Below, piece after piece: positions 22,576-33,963 of a stretch of 64,000 bases of DNA. The notes below the pieces were generated by a model that saw only the letters and a program-made list of their open reading frames with translations, had not been told where the DNA came from and did not search any database. This DNA is from Quercus robur. Lineage: Eukaryota; Streptophyta; Magnoliopsida; Fagales; Fagaceae. The stretch spans positions 51,107,501-51,171,500 of the forward strand of contig NC_065539.1 in assembly GCF_932294415.1 (NCBI RefSeq), read 5' to 3'. The position numbers and the translations under genes were made by a program. The first letter of the stretch is position 1. The number at the start of each line of letters is the position of its first letter.

Positions 22576-25500
22576 ATGTCTAAGAGTACCCCATCTGAAC
22601 CAGACCCTGAAGCCAAGCCTATCTTTGAAGTTTTTAATAAATTTAAATGCTTGAGACACTTTGAGCAGTCTGTGGGTTTTCTGGTGTTCTTTTATGTTAG
22701 TATCTGTGTGATTTGTGGATTTTTCTACTTGGATTATAGCAGAGCTGCAGCTGAAAGGTTTTTATTTCCGGGCCATTCAGAGAGGTTCATGTCTAAGGGG
22801 GCCAATAAGGACAAAGGGGTTGAATTTTTTGGAGAAAAGGGTGGAGAGTGTGATTTATTTGAAGGGAATTGGGTGTGGGATGAGAATTATCCATTGTATC
22901 AGTCCAAAGATTGCAGTCTTTTAGATAATGGATTTCGGTGTTCTGAGAATGGGAGACCAGACTTGTCATACGCCAAGTGGAGATGGCAACCCAAAAATTG
23001 CAACATGCCCAGGTTCTTATTAAGATGTTTTATGTTACTTTTTCATTTCAAAATGGCCAAATATCACTATGAACATAAAAATGGAACGTTGAGCTCAAAT
23101 CTGAAAACTCGAGTACCTTGTATTCAATTCTTAATTTAATTCTGAAGTTGCAAATGATGTTTATTCAGTATTGTTAAAAAACATTTTTCATATTTGGAGG
23201 ATGTACTCAATTTAGGATTGGATGTTTATAAAGTAAGACTCCTCAATTAGTGTTAGATTGCAAAATATTTTGAAAAACAGTGGTATTTGGCCATTTTGGC
23301 CTACTACTTTTCATTGCTTTACTGTTTGGCTGCTGAGCAAGCAAATTAGGGAAGCTAGAAAGAATATGTGGTGTGAAAGTTTTTCAATATGAAGGGCATG
23401 AGAAATGAGGATAGTCCATTTGAGGTTAAATCCATTTCAAATGGAGAGACAAGATCGATATAGCGTTACCCTTAATTGAGTTCTTTTTATATTTAATGAT
23501 TTAATTAAATAATATTTAATTGATTTTCCATATTATAATTTTATAATTAAAATATATTTAGGTTTTATTAATATTTTATTTTCATTGTTGCTTAACAAGA
23601 GAATCATCCAACAACCACACTATGTCCAAGCTAGGACGGATTTAATATATACCTTGCAGAACTAATACTAATCAAATCAAAATTAATTTCATATAAAGAA
23701 TGCATGCATAATAGTTAATAGGAAGATGTGGAAATTTATTTTCTTCTTTTTAAATGAATTTTAATTTACCTTGCTTAAGGTAATTAATGGTGAATGAAAA
23801 ATAAAATTTGATTTCCAATTTTGATTTTGGTGTTAGATATAGAAGTTTGTTTGGTGTGTGAAGTATTGTAGATTAAGTTGCAAATGTAGATGATCAATTT
23901 TTGTGAGAGATTGACATATAAAAGTTGAAGTCTCAAGCCATTATGGGAAATTGATAGTCAATGATGATTTGGTGCACTCACATAGATCATTCCTTCTTTC
24001 TTTTTTCACTAAACAAATTAGAGTTTCAGTTGGATTGGATTTCTATTATTTCACAACTTTAAAGTTTTTAAAGAGAGACGCTCAAAAAAAAAAAAAAAAA
24101 AAGTTTTTAAAGAGAGAGAGATCATAAATTATGATGTGATTTGTAATATTATTCTAAATTAATATATAATATTTTTCTATCACGAAAATTAGTCTAAAAA
24201 TTTTCAAAATTACTTAAAAAGTTAACATTACATGGATAAGTGTATGATATACCTTTCCTCAAAAAAAAAAGTGTATGACACCTATACTCTTCCATTTCTA
24301 GCCTTGTATTTTTCCATTTTTATTTAAAAAGGACAAAAGGCAAAGGAAAAAAAATGTAAAAACTAATTTGAGTATAATTTTCTTGTCACTAATCAAAACA
24401 GATTTGATGCAAAATTGATGTTGGAAAAACTGAGAAACAAACGGTTAGTTTTTGCTGGTGACTCAATTGGGAGAAACCAATGGGAGTCCCTTCTTTGCAT
24501 GCTCTCCTCTGCAGTTCCCAACAAAGATTCAATCTATGAAGTGAATGGCAACCCAATTACAAAGCACATGTTGTTCTTAGTCTTCAAGTTTAAGGATTAC
24601 AACTGCACAGTGGAGTACTACAGGTCTCCATTTCTTGTATTGCAAAGCCGGGCCCCTTCAGGAGCTCCACAAAAAGTGAGGACAACCTTGAAATTGGATC
24701 AAATGGATTGGAGCTCTAAGAAGTGGAGAGATGCAGATGTGGTGGTCTTAAACACTGGGCATTGGTGGAGTTATGGGAAGACCATAAGATGGTAATTTTT
24801 TCCTAGATCTTGCCGTTTCTTCTATGTGTTATTACAATTAATGGTCATTTGCATTTGGCATGAGCCTTTTGGTTTTCATTCATCTTTAATTTTTTTTCAA
24901 TATAATTTCGAAATTTCAATGGATTGGTTTTTTTTTTTTTATAAAGATAAAATTCTCTTTAGAATAATCTAACGTTCTGTTTGTTTTAGAGATGATGTTG
25001 ATGGAGGAAAAAATGGTGAAAAGGAAAGATGTTTTAGAAAGCTAAGGTTATTTTTGGTAATAGTTTTTGTTTTCTATTTTCAAAAACTTGTTTTTTGGGA
25101 ATATAAAGAAAAAATATTTTTCTTGTATTTTTGAAATCAAAAACATGTTTGGTAAGTTAAAATTTAAAAAAAAATAGTTTTTGAAGAAAAAATAGAAAAT
25201 ACTAAAATATGTTGTTATTAGGATTTGAACTCTAATGCTAACTTATTAAATGAGACAGATTCATCAAATTAAATGTGTGTTTTCAGTTTCCTTCACAAAT
25301 TGAGTTTTGAGCACAATTTTTGTTTTCTGTCCATTTTAAGTTGCCAAACAAGTTTTTTAGTCTCAAAAATAGAAAATTGTTTTTGGAAACAGAAAATAAT
25401 GAAGAAAAAAAAGTTACCAAACATACCCTAAGTTGCTTAGAAAAAAGAATGAATGAACTAGCTATTCAAGAGACACACTCTTGGAATAATACCTCATAGG

Positions 25501-26850
25501 TAGATTTCTTGGATTCAAATTCAACTAGTTATAATGAAGGCAGCCTTGCTTATTTATAGTTACATAAGCAAGCTACTGAGTTAGTTGCAAGAACCCACCA
25601 TGTGGCTGCCATGTGATTTGGCTAAAGCCTAACTAACTTCTCTAAATAACTAATAAGCTATTGCATTTACCACTAACAACTTATCAGCTAATGCTAACTT
25701 ATTAAATGAGACAGATTCATCAAATTAAATGTGTGTTTTCAGTTTCCTTCACAAATTGAGTTTTGAGCACAATTTTTGTTTTCTGTCCATTTTAAGTTGC
25801 CAAACAAGTTTTTTAGTCTCAAAAATAGAAAATTGTTTTTGGAAACAGAAAATAATGAAGAAAAAAAAGTTACCAAACATACCCTAAGTTGCTTAGAAAA
25901 AAGAATGAATGAACTAGCTATTCAAGAGACACACTCTTGGAATAATACCTCATAGGTAGATTTCTTGGATTCAAATTCAACTAGTTATAATGAAGGCAGC
26001 CTTGCTTATTTATAGTTACATAAGCAAGCTACTGAGTTAGTTGCAAGAACCCACCATGTGGCTGCCATGTGATTTGGCTAAAGCCTAACTAACTTCTCTA
26101 AATAACTAATAAGCTATTGCATTTACCACTAACAACTTATCAGCTAACTAACTTTCTATTACAAGTTATAAAGGCTATTAAAAGTAAAACAAGAAATTAC
26201 TTATTATACAACAGAAGCTAGTAACAGATAGATTTTAAAATGAACTGCATCAGATGTTTTCTAGAAAATTTAGTCATTTTTCAAGAAGCATTTTTTATAA
26301 AACTATCTCATTTTCCAATGTTTGGTAGCAACTTTAAATGAGTTGAAAAACAATCTCTTAACTTCTCTTACTTAGCTTGGTATGAAATATGGTTGTTTTC
26401 CAAAAAAAATTTAGTGGAAAACAATCTTTAAAAATAAGTCATACTTTTTATATTGACCGAAGATAGTTTTCCTTTGACTCATCTATTTTTATACTACCGC
26501 TCTGTTTGTTTCAGCATTAACATTTTCTGGAAAATGGTTCATTTTCTAAAGAGCATTTTCTAGAAAACTGTCTTATTTTCCAGTGTTTGGTAACGACCTT
26601 GAAAATGTGCTTGAAAATGTTTTCTGGTGTTTGGTATGCAATTTTTTAAAAATATTTCTTGTATAATTTAAAACATATATATTATGTAAACTAACTAATG
26701 TAATCATTATAAATAAAAAACCAAGAATGAATTTGGTTTTCATACTAATTAATCTAAAATTTTGACAATAGATACAATCAAAATTAATTAGTTGTCAAAT
26801 TTTCATGATCTTTACCACTCATCTTGCTCATATATATAGAAAGTAACGTA

Positions 26851-26887
<37 letters not shown>

Positions 26888-29800
26888 CAATCATTTGTCT
26901 ACTATGGTCAACTACAAGTCTTCAATATTACTCTAAATTATGTATTTACATAATGTATTGCATAATATATCATCACTACATAGTATCTGCTAACAAAAAA
27001 TATATTTGCCAACAAATGCAATTCTCCTAAACAAGTATCATTCATTATATAACAATATTATTAGTCTACGGTAAAGATTGTCCCGTGTAAAAGCAACTTA
27101 GAGCAATATAGTTACTATGTTTAAAATTTTCATCTTTTACTTCTTTCATTCTTTCTTCTTCTTCTTTTATTATTTTTATTTTATTTTATTTTTTTTCACT
27201 TTATGTACGAAAAAGAAGTAACTTCTACCTGGAATCCATCAAACCGAAAATTTCTTAGAGGAAAAAGAAAATCGAACTTGAAATTCAAAGCAAAGAATTG
27301 GGATTTTGGCAGAGAGGAATGAAATAATTACCGCTGCAAATTTGTTCTCCTTTGCAAGTTGGAGCTACTGATTGATTAGTGAAGTAAAGAAAAATCTAAT
27401 CAGAGAATTGTATTACAGAAGGGAAGAGAAACATGGAGAAAAGAGAGAAGAGAGACAGTTAAAGAGAGAGATCTATGGGAAGAGGAGAGACCAGAGTTAG
27501 TGACGGTGAGGGTGTAAGGAGAGAAAAAACAAAGGGAAGAGAGAAAAAGTGAGAAAACTTACCATGAAAGAGAGAAGACACCAAAAAATTATGTTTTCCA
27601 TGACTATAGACGAAGATAATATTTATAGGAGATGCAATGCATGAGAGAAAGATTGTTTTCCAAAAAAAAAAATTGGAAAACAGCTTATAGAAAATAAGCC
27701 TTATTTTTATTAGAGTTTTCCATTGACCAAAGATAGTTTTCCATTGACCAGGTTTTTTTTGTGCTACCAAACACTGGAAAATGTGGAAAACTATCTTTAC
27801 AGAAGGTTTTCCAACGAAACAAACAGAGCGTACCAAACATCAAAAAACATGAGCATCTATCTTTACACAAGGTTTTCCATTGAAACAAACGAAGCGTAAG
27901 TGTATACGGTGGTATGGGTTGATTTTTTTTTTTTCTATTTTTACACAAAATTTTCCATCGAAACAAACAAAACGTAAGTGCATACAGTGGTATGGGTTGA
28001 TTTTTTTTTTTTTTTTTGAGAGATAATTATAACATACTACTAATCCCACAGTTCAAACCCTTTCCCCCCCTAAACCCCCAAACACTTTGTGCATAAAAAG
28101 ATGTCAATTCAACTACAAGGCCCTTGGGGAGCTGGTTTTGAAAATAATAAAAATTGATTTAAGGATCCAACTAGCCAAAAGGCAATTTCAAAAGGTTGAA
28201 TTGGAGTGCATGACAATTTCTTTTGAATTTTCTTTTTAAATAAGACATGTAAGAGTCATGTTAAGGATACTACAAATTTTAGGGGGGAAAAAAACCTTAC
28301 AAAATGATGTCACAAATTTAATTCTAACATTTATTTATTATGTTGTTAAAGTTCACCAATTACATTTATTATCATTTCAATTTCTAATTTCTAAAGGTGA
28401 AATTCATATGTAACCAAAAGTTAATTTGATATATGACATGGTGACTTGTGACAACACGATAAAATGGAATCTTTGAAATATTTTGAACTGGTTCTACTTT
28501 ATCTGGTACATGTCATATCAATGTAGATAGTTTCTGAATAGATTTTTTTTTTTTTTTTTTTTTTTGATAAGTAGTTTCTGGATATTAAAGTGATGAATGA
28601 CATATATGCTAATAACAGCATTTTGTCAGATAAGCCTCTTTTTTTTTTCCTCCTTGAACCTATTAATGGTTGAGTATCTTGGGTCTCCTTGACTTATATT
28701 TCAATAGGAAATGGACTTTACATCCTCTCATCTTTATTCTTTAGATTATAATTGAAATGAGATTTTTCTGCATATGAGTTCAATCAACAAGTCTTGTCCA
28801 TACTTTTGCCCTAACAATTGTGAAGTGAAAAGATGGCATGAAGGATAATGCTAATTGTAGGTAGTGTGGCAGAGTCACTACGTACAAGTTACTTATGCAA
28901 GACATGCCTTTAGTCATGCTTTAGTTTTGATTGTAATAGATGCCATTTATTCCTTTTTTTTTTTTTTTTTTTTTGGTTCAGGGATTGTTACTTTCAGGAA
29001 GGTACAGAGGTGAAAATGGATATGAAAGTAGAACATGCATATCAGAGATCAATAGAGACTGTGGCAAACTGGATACAAACCGAACTAAATTCTAGCAAGA
29101 CCCAAATTTTCTTTCGCACATACTCACCATTACATTTCAGGTTTGTTTTTCTTTCTTAAACAACATAATCTTTCCAGTACTCTACAACCTTCGTGTATTC
29201 CTTTTCCTTTACCCTTTCTTGTTTTTAAAAAATAAATAAATAAAAAAGAACTATGATACCATGTAGAAATAGAATAAAGGAAATAAAATAAAGCAAAGAG
29301 ACAAAGCTAAAACAAGAGAAAGAAAGAGAATGCAAGGAATTAAAATGATTTGGCCTGACAGTCTATGTCCACAACATAAAGTCCTTAATATATAGCTGCA
29401 TCTTTATTATTAAGCCTTATGTTTAGGATTATGATTAATTTTCTTGTATTCCAACTTCCAAGTAAGATTAAGTTTATTTTGCTTACATTCAAAATAGAAT
29501 TAGAAACAAGGAGTATGAACAATGTACTTGAGCCTTGACTAGGATTGGACCTTAGTACTTGTGAAGTAGTCTTATATGCATCTTTATTATTAAGCCTTAT
29601 GTTTAGGATTATGATTAATTTTCTTGTATTCCAACTTCCAAGTAAGATTAAGTTTATTTTGCTTACATTCAAAATAGAATTAGAAACAAGGAGTATGAAC
29701 AATGTACTTGAGCCTTGACTAGGATTGGACCTTAGTACTTGTGAAGTAGTCTTATATGCCTCCTATTTGGGAAGCTAATTAAATTGCAATGTTTTGTATT

Positions 29801-30170
29801 ATACAGAGGAGGGGATTGGAAGACTGGTGGAAAATGTCACTTGGAGACACTCCCAGAACTGGGATCCTCATTGTCACCTTCTGATTCTTGGGATATAGTC
29901 AAAATAGCCAATTCTGTATTATCAGCTCACTTGAACACATCAGAAGCACTGAAAGTTGAGGTATTGAATATAACCCATATGACTGCACAGAGGAGAGATG
30001 GACATTCATCTATATATTATCAAGATCATAAGAAAGGCCCTGCACCTCTCCATCGCCAGGATTGCAGTCATTGGTGTCTGCCTGGAGTTCCGGATACATG
30101 GAATGAACTCCTCTATGCGTTATTCCTTAAGCATGTGATGACTAGCTCCTGTAACTCATCAAGGTTTTAG
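22576..30170 (+). CDS. TBL: trichome birefringence-like (TBL) polysaccharide O-acetyltransferase
   Basis: Four exons: 22576-23012, 24402-24791, 28982-29140, 29807-30170, all with GT-AG introns and matching phases, giving 449 residues (family norm 400-480). TBL proteins are Golgi type II membrane enzymes that add acetyl groups to wall polysaccharides (xylan, mannan, pectin). A cytosolic tail is followed by one membrane span (about 33-52), then the Cys-rich TBL domain (about 90-146) and the PMR5/Cas1p domain with the GDS motif (165-167, in [14 protein letters not shown]) and DxxH (414-417, DCSHWCLPG), the catalytic Ser and Asp-His. The tail resembles the TBL10/TBL11 branch, acting on pectin in Arabidopsis; that assignment is tentative. 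Introns 2 and 3 carry repeats. Partial copies lie on both sides. Confidence 0.9.
23013..24401 (+). other. TBL intron 1
   Basis: 1.4 kb, AT-rich, donor AG|GTTCTT and acceptor AACAG|ATTT. Contains a small duplication of AAGTTTTTAAAGAGAGA around a poly-A at 24062-24118. The part after about 24120 was copied into the decayed duplicate at 32280. No gene. Confidence 0.8.
25232..26143 (+). repeat. exact 456-bp tandem duplication in TBL intron 2
   Basis: 25232-25687 and 25688-26143 read identically as far as I can compare, joined at TTATCAG|CTAATGC. Very recent, or an assembly artefact. Confidence 0.85.
26498..27830. mobile_element. 1.3-kb non-autonomous DNA transposon with inverted ends
   Basis: Left end CGCTCTGTTTGTTTC and right end GAAACAAACAGAGCG are perfect 15-bp inverted repeats. 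Subterminal GGAAAAT/ATTTTCC words (such as TTTTCTGGAAAATGG) occur at both ends. TAC flanks both sides, a possible 3-bp target duplication. Related but shorter fragments lie at 24975-25440 and 27845-28016. No transposase frame. Superfamily not settled. Confidence 0.65.
27845..28016 (+). repeat. two-copy tandem repeat of transposon-end sequence
   Basis: A unit reading TTTACACAAGGTTTTCCATTGAAACAAACGAAGCGTAAGTG in part (shown here only as its key words TTTTCCAT, AAACAAAC, CGTAAGTG) and ending TGGTATGGGTTGATTTTT occurs twice. It resembles the right end of the neighbouring element and may be its duplicated terminus. Confidence 0.55.
29398..29757 (+). repeat. exact 180-bp tandem duplication in TBL intron 3
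   Basis: 29398-29577 and 29578-29757 appear identical, each starting at TCTTTATTATTAAGCC and ending in CTTATATGC. It lies just before the acceptor of exon 4 (29806). Confidence 0.85.
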
Positions 30171-30724
30171 GTGCAAGTATGATTGATGAAGAAAGCCTCT
30201 TATTTATATGCCAACAAGATAAAGTGGACATTTATGCATAGGGTATTCAAATTCCTGAAAAACTATTAAAGGAAAGAAAAGATACTTTGACAGTTGGAAG
30301 AGTTTTGCAGCAAGGTTAATTTGAAAGCCAGTCTTAGTTCTTGATATTGATAGAGAGATCAGACAATGAGAATATTGGATTTTAAATAAAGAAGCACAGT
30401 TCAAGAATTTTTGGAATAAAGACACAACATTATAGAGAAACACTCACACATGGGGCATTTTATTGTAATTACTAAAGATGGTGTACAATTCTTTGGGGGA
30501 AATTTATTTAATTAACAAAGTTATGTATTTCATAACTTGTATCAAGGACCAAACAGTTTGTTCCTTTTTTAAAAAAATTAAAAAGTTATGAATCTTAAAA
30601 TTTCTACTTTGCCAGTTGAGAGAATAGTAATAAGGAAAAAAAAAATTCTATATAAAATAATGGTATGAAGGTAGGACCGTAGGATCATGTTTGCTCACTT
30701 AAGAATGGTCCGCATAATATGTAC
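30171..30724. other. TBL 3' flank
   Basis: AT-rich; expected to contain the 3' untranslated region. No further gene seen. Confidence 0.5.
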
Positions 30725-31006
30725 GGGTCCGTTTGGATTGAGCTTATTTTTGCTGAAACTGAAACCTGAAACTGAAAACACTGTAGCAAAATAATTTTTA
30801 AATATGTGAATAGTGCTGTGGGACCCATTTTTAATGAAAAAGTTGCTGAAAAGTGGAATTTGTGGGTCCGTGAACAGTGCACGAATGCACTGTTCACTGT
30901 GCAAAAGTCAACAAATGCGGGCTGAACCCAAAAAAAAAAAAAAAAAAAAAGAGAAAATCGCAGGACAAAAACGCAGACGCCAGGAAACGGGCAATCCAAA
31001 CGGGCA
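30725..31006. mobile_element. MITE with GTCCGTTTGGATTG ends
   Basis: About 282 bp with inverted ends GTCCGTTTGGATTG and CAATCCAAACGGGC, and an inner palindrome around GAACAGTGCACGAATGCACTGTTC. Common plant MITE type; target duplication not clear. Confidence 0.65.
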
Positions 31007-31272
31007 CGTAATATTGTAATTTAACTTGGTAATTTTGGCCCTGCAAGGTGGGAGGAGTGTTTATCTAATTGTTTTGTTCGTACCCTATTTTGATCTCAAA
31101 ACTAATGGAAAATTTTCCCACTAGCAAATAAATCTGGCTACCTTTCCTATCATCCTATTCTATGGTTCTTGTTAAAAGTAGAGACCAGTTGCGTTTCTAT
31201 AGTTGCACTGCGCAGTACACCACTTTTTAATTTTTATGCACAGAAAATTATAATTTGAACTTTTATCCAACA

Positions 31273-32044
31273 TCTATATTATTATTATCTATATATATAC
31301 ATAAAACCGAAACCTTCGAAACTCCCACAATTTTCCACGTCACCACTTTTTTTTTTAATTTTATTTTAAATTCTTTTTATTTTAGGTTTTATATCTTATA
31401 TATTTATCTATATATATATATATATATAACCGAAGCCTCTGCTAGCACCACAATTTTCCACGTCAGCACAACACAATATTTAAAAAATTAAATTAAAAAC
31501 ACTATTTTCAAAACCTAATTCTTATCTCTTTATTTATTTTTTTTATTTTTAATTTTTTTTTTTATAGTTTCTCTGTAGGCATTGATCTATGAGCCTTTTA
31601 ATTCTAGATATAAATTCGAAATTCATTAGGAATTTTAAATTCTGATTCTTTGAGATTGTGTATTTGAAACTTTAGTGGAAATTGAGCTATGGGTTTGAAT
31701 TTTTTATGATTTATATGTTAGATATTGGGATTGATATTGATGGTGAGATAGGTTTATATAGTAGAAAGGAGATTAATTGAATCACAATGGTATTTGAGAT
31801 TAGAGTTTGTGAATTTGGGTCTAATTTGTGCGTTATGACTTTTGAGCTTTTGGAATGTTGGTAATAATGTTTTCATTGTCATAAAGCAAACAAGGTGTGG
31901 CCTTTATGTGTTATGTGGAATATCCTACATTTGTAATCAAAGAACATGTTTTTTTTAATTTATTTTTTATTTATTTTTATTTTTTAACTATTTGTAATAG
32001 TTATTTAACTGATTATCCCGTGCATCGCACGGGTTAGCGACTAG
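31273..32044 (+). mobile_element. non-autonomous Helitron
   Basis: 772 bp between host A and T. It starts TCTATATTATTATT, ends CTAG, and has a perfect 3' hairpin CCCGTGC-atc-GCACGGG (32017-32033) seven bases before CTAG. A second 5'-end-like sequence (ACCGAAGCCTCTGC...CACGTCAGCAC, about 31420-31468) repeats the first (ACCGAAACCTTCG...CACGTCACCAC, 31305-31346). No Rep/helicase. Confidence 0.85.
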
Positions 32045-32279
32045 TTATTATTATTATTATTATTTTGGGGAAACAAACTATTAACTCACAATTTTAGGAC
32101 TTCTTCAATGAGGTTTCGAAGCCTAGAACTAAAGTCAAAGAGAGAATAAGGAACTCACAGTCTCAGCAACTATGGAATTGAAGTATTGTGTTTGATTCTT
32201 TAATTTGTATCTCATGATATGTACCTCTTTTATTTGAAGAACCAAGATTCAAATCTTCCTTCCATAAAAATATAAGAGT

Positions 32280-32851
32280 AATTCAACTACCTATCATAAA
32301 CTATTATATGATTTGTAATATTACTCTAAAATAGCATATAATTTTTGTCTATCACGAAAAATTAGACTCAAAATTTTCAAAATTACTTAATAAGTTGTGA
32401 CATTACATAGATATATGTATGATACCTATACTCTTCCATTTATAGTCTTTATTTTATTTTTCAGTTTTCATTTAAAGGACATCAGGCAAAGGAAAAAAAA
32501 TGTAAAAACTAATTTGAGTGTAATCAAAACTGATTTAATGTAAAACTGATGTTGAAAAAAAAAAAAAAAAAAAAATCTGAGAAACAAACGGTTAGTTTTT
32601 GCTAGTGACTCAATTGGGAGAAACCAATGGGAGTCCCTCTTTTGCATGCTCTCCTTGCATTTCCAACAAAGATTCAATCCATGAAGTGAATGGCAGCCCT
32701 GCCCAATTACAAAGCATAAGTTGTTCTTAGAGTAACCGCATTAGAACTTAGGAAATAAAAAATGAGGTTAGTTTTACACATTTTACCCAAGAAAAACACC
32801 CACATTAATATTTGCAAACCTTTATAAATATCCAAATTTGTTACAGTAATC

Positions 32852-32882
<31 letters not shown>

Positions 32883-33510
32883 GACGATTTAGTCTTCAAG
32901 TATAAGGACTATAAATGCACGGTGGAGCATTACAAGTCTCCTTTAGGAGCTCCACAAAAAGTGAAGACAACCTTGAAATTGGATCAAATGGCTTAAACTG
33001 AAAAAGCAGGGCCACCTTGCGTCCTTGAACCGATAACCATTTACATGGGAGCTATAAATGTTTTAATCATATTTGTTGTGATGTTTGGAGCTCTGAGAAG
33101 TGGAGAAGATGTAGATGTGCTGGTCTTAAACACTGGAGCATTGGTGGAATTATGGAAAGACCATGAGAGGGTAGTTTTTAATTCTCTAACAGTTTCTTCT
33201 ATGTGTTATTACAATTAATGGTCATTTGCATTTGGCATGAGCCTTTTGGTTTTCCTTCCTGCATCTTTAATTGTTTCAATATAAATTCGAAATTTCAATG
33301 GGTTTGTTTTGAAAATAATAAAAGTTGATTTAAGAGGCTTGAAAGAGCCATGTTAAGAATACCACAAATTTTAGTTATTTACCTTACAATTTGATGTGTC
33401 ACTAATTTAAATCCAACATTTGTTTATTATGTTGGTTTTTTTTCTTTTTTTCTTTTGAGGAACATTTATTATGTTGTTAAGGTGACACTAATTATATTTA
33501 TGGTCACACC

Positions 33511-33541
<31 letters not shown>

Positions 33542-33730
33542 AAGAAGGTCACACCAATTTATATTACAAAATTGGTAGTAATTTTAGAATTTACCAAGGT
33601 GAAATTTATATGTAACCAAAAGTTTTTTTTTTTTTTTGGACTAATTTGCAACCAAAAGTTTGTATGATGCTATATGTCACGGTGACTTGTGACTGCATCA
33701 TAAAATGGAGTCCTAAAACTAAAAGTTCAT
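32280..33730 (+). pseudogene. decayed partial duplicate of TBL intron 1, exon 2 and intron 2
   Basis: 32280-32520 matches the end of TBL intron 1 (24120-24400), 32527-33171 matches exon 2 in pieces (ACGGTTAGTTTTTGCT..., including the GDS-encoding GGTGACTC written here as AGTGACTC), and 33172-33720 matches parts of intron 2 (24793 on, then about 28150-28480). The exon is broken: the splice acceptor AG is lost, poly-A and an AT-rich insertion of about 155 bp (32732-32888) interrupt it, and the frame is not kept. It cannot encode a TBL protein. Confidence 0.85.
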
Positions 33731-33963
33731 GATATTTTAACCACGCCGAAGCGTAAAATCCAAGCTACCCACAGCACAACGCTGCCGGTTAATCGGGTTT
33801 TTTTTTGTCTGTAAAAAAATAAAAATAAAAATAAAAAAAATAAATAAAAAAAATAGTGCTCTCTAGGCTTCACTGCTAGAGCTTTCAGAATTCAGAGACT
33901 TCTTTTATTTATAACTACAAAAAGCGCAGAAACCCAGTCTCAGAGACACACCCACGCACAAAA
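33731..33963 (+). promoter_or_regulatory. promoter and leader of ECR1
   Basis: Short intergenic stretch with A-rich tract and TTATTTATAACTAC near 33905 as a possible TATA region, then an A/C-rich leader running to ATG 33964. Confidence 0.4.

Larger units (their letters stand above)
24792..28981 (+). other. TBL intron 2, expanded by repeats
   Basis: 4.2 kb intron. It holds an exact 456-bp tandem duplication (25232-26143), a 1.3-kb inverted-ended element (26498-27830), CA repeats at 26857-26885 and two copies of an approximately 95-bp unit at 27845-28016. No coding sequence is convincing. Confidence 0.8.

Noticed and set aside
27459-28049. Minus-strand frames with repeated FHGK/FRWK words
   Set aside because: They translate the TTTTCCA-rich ends of a non-coding transposon and its duplicated terminus.
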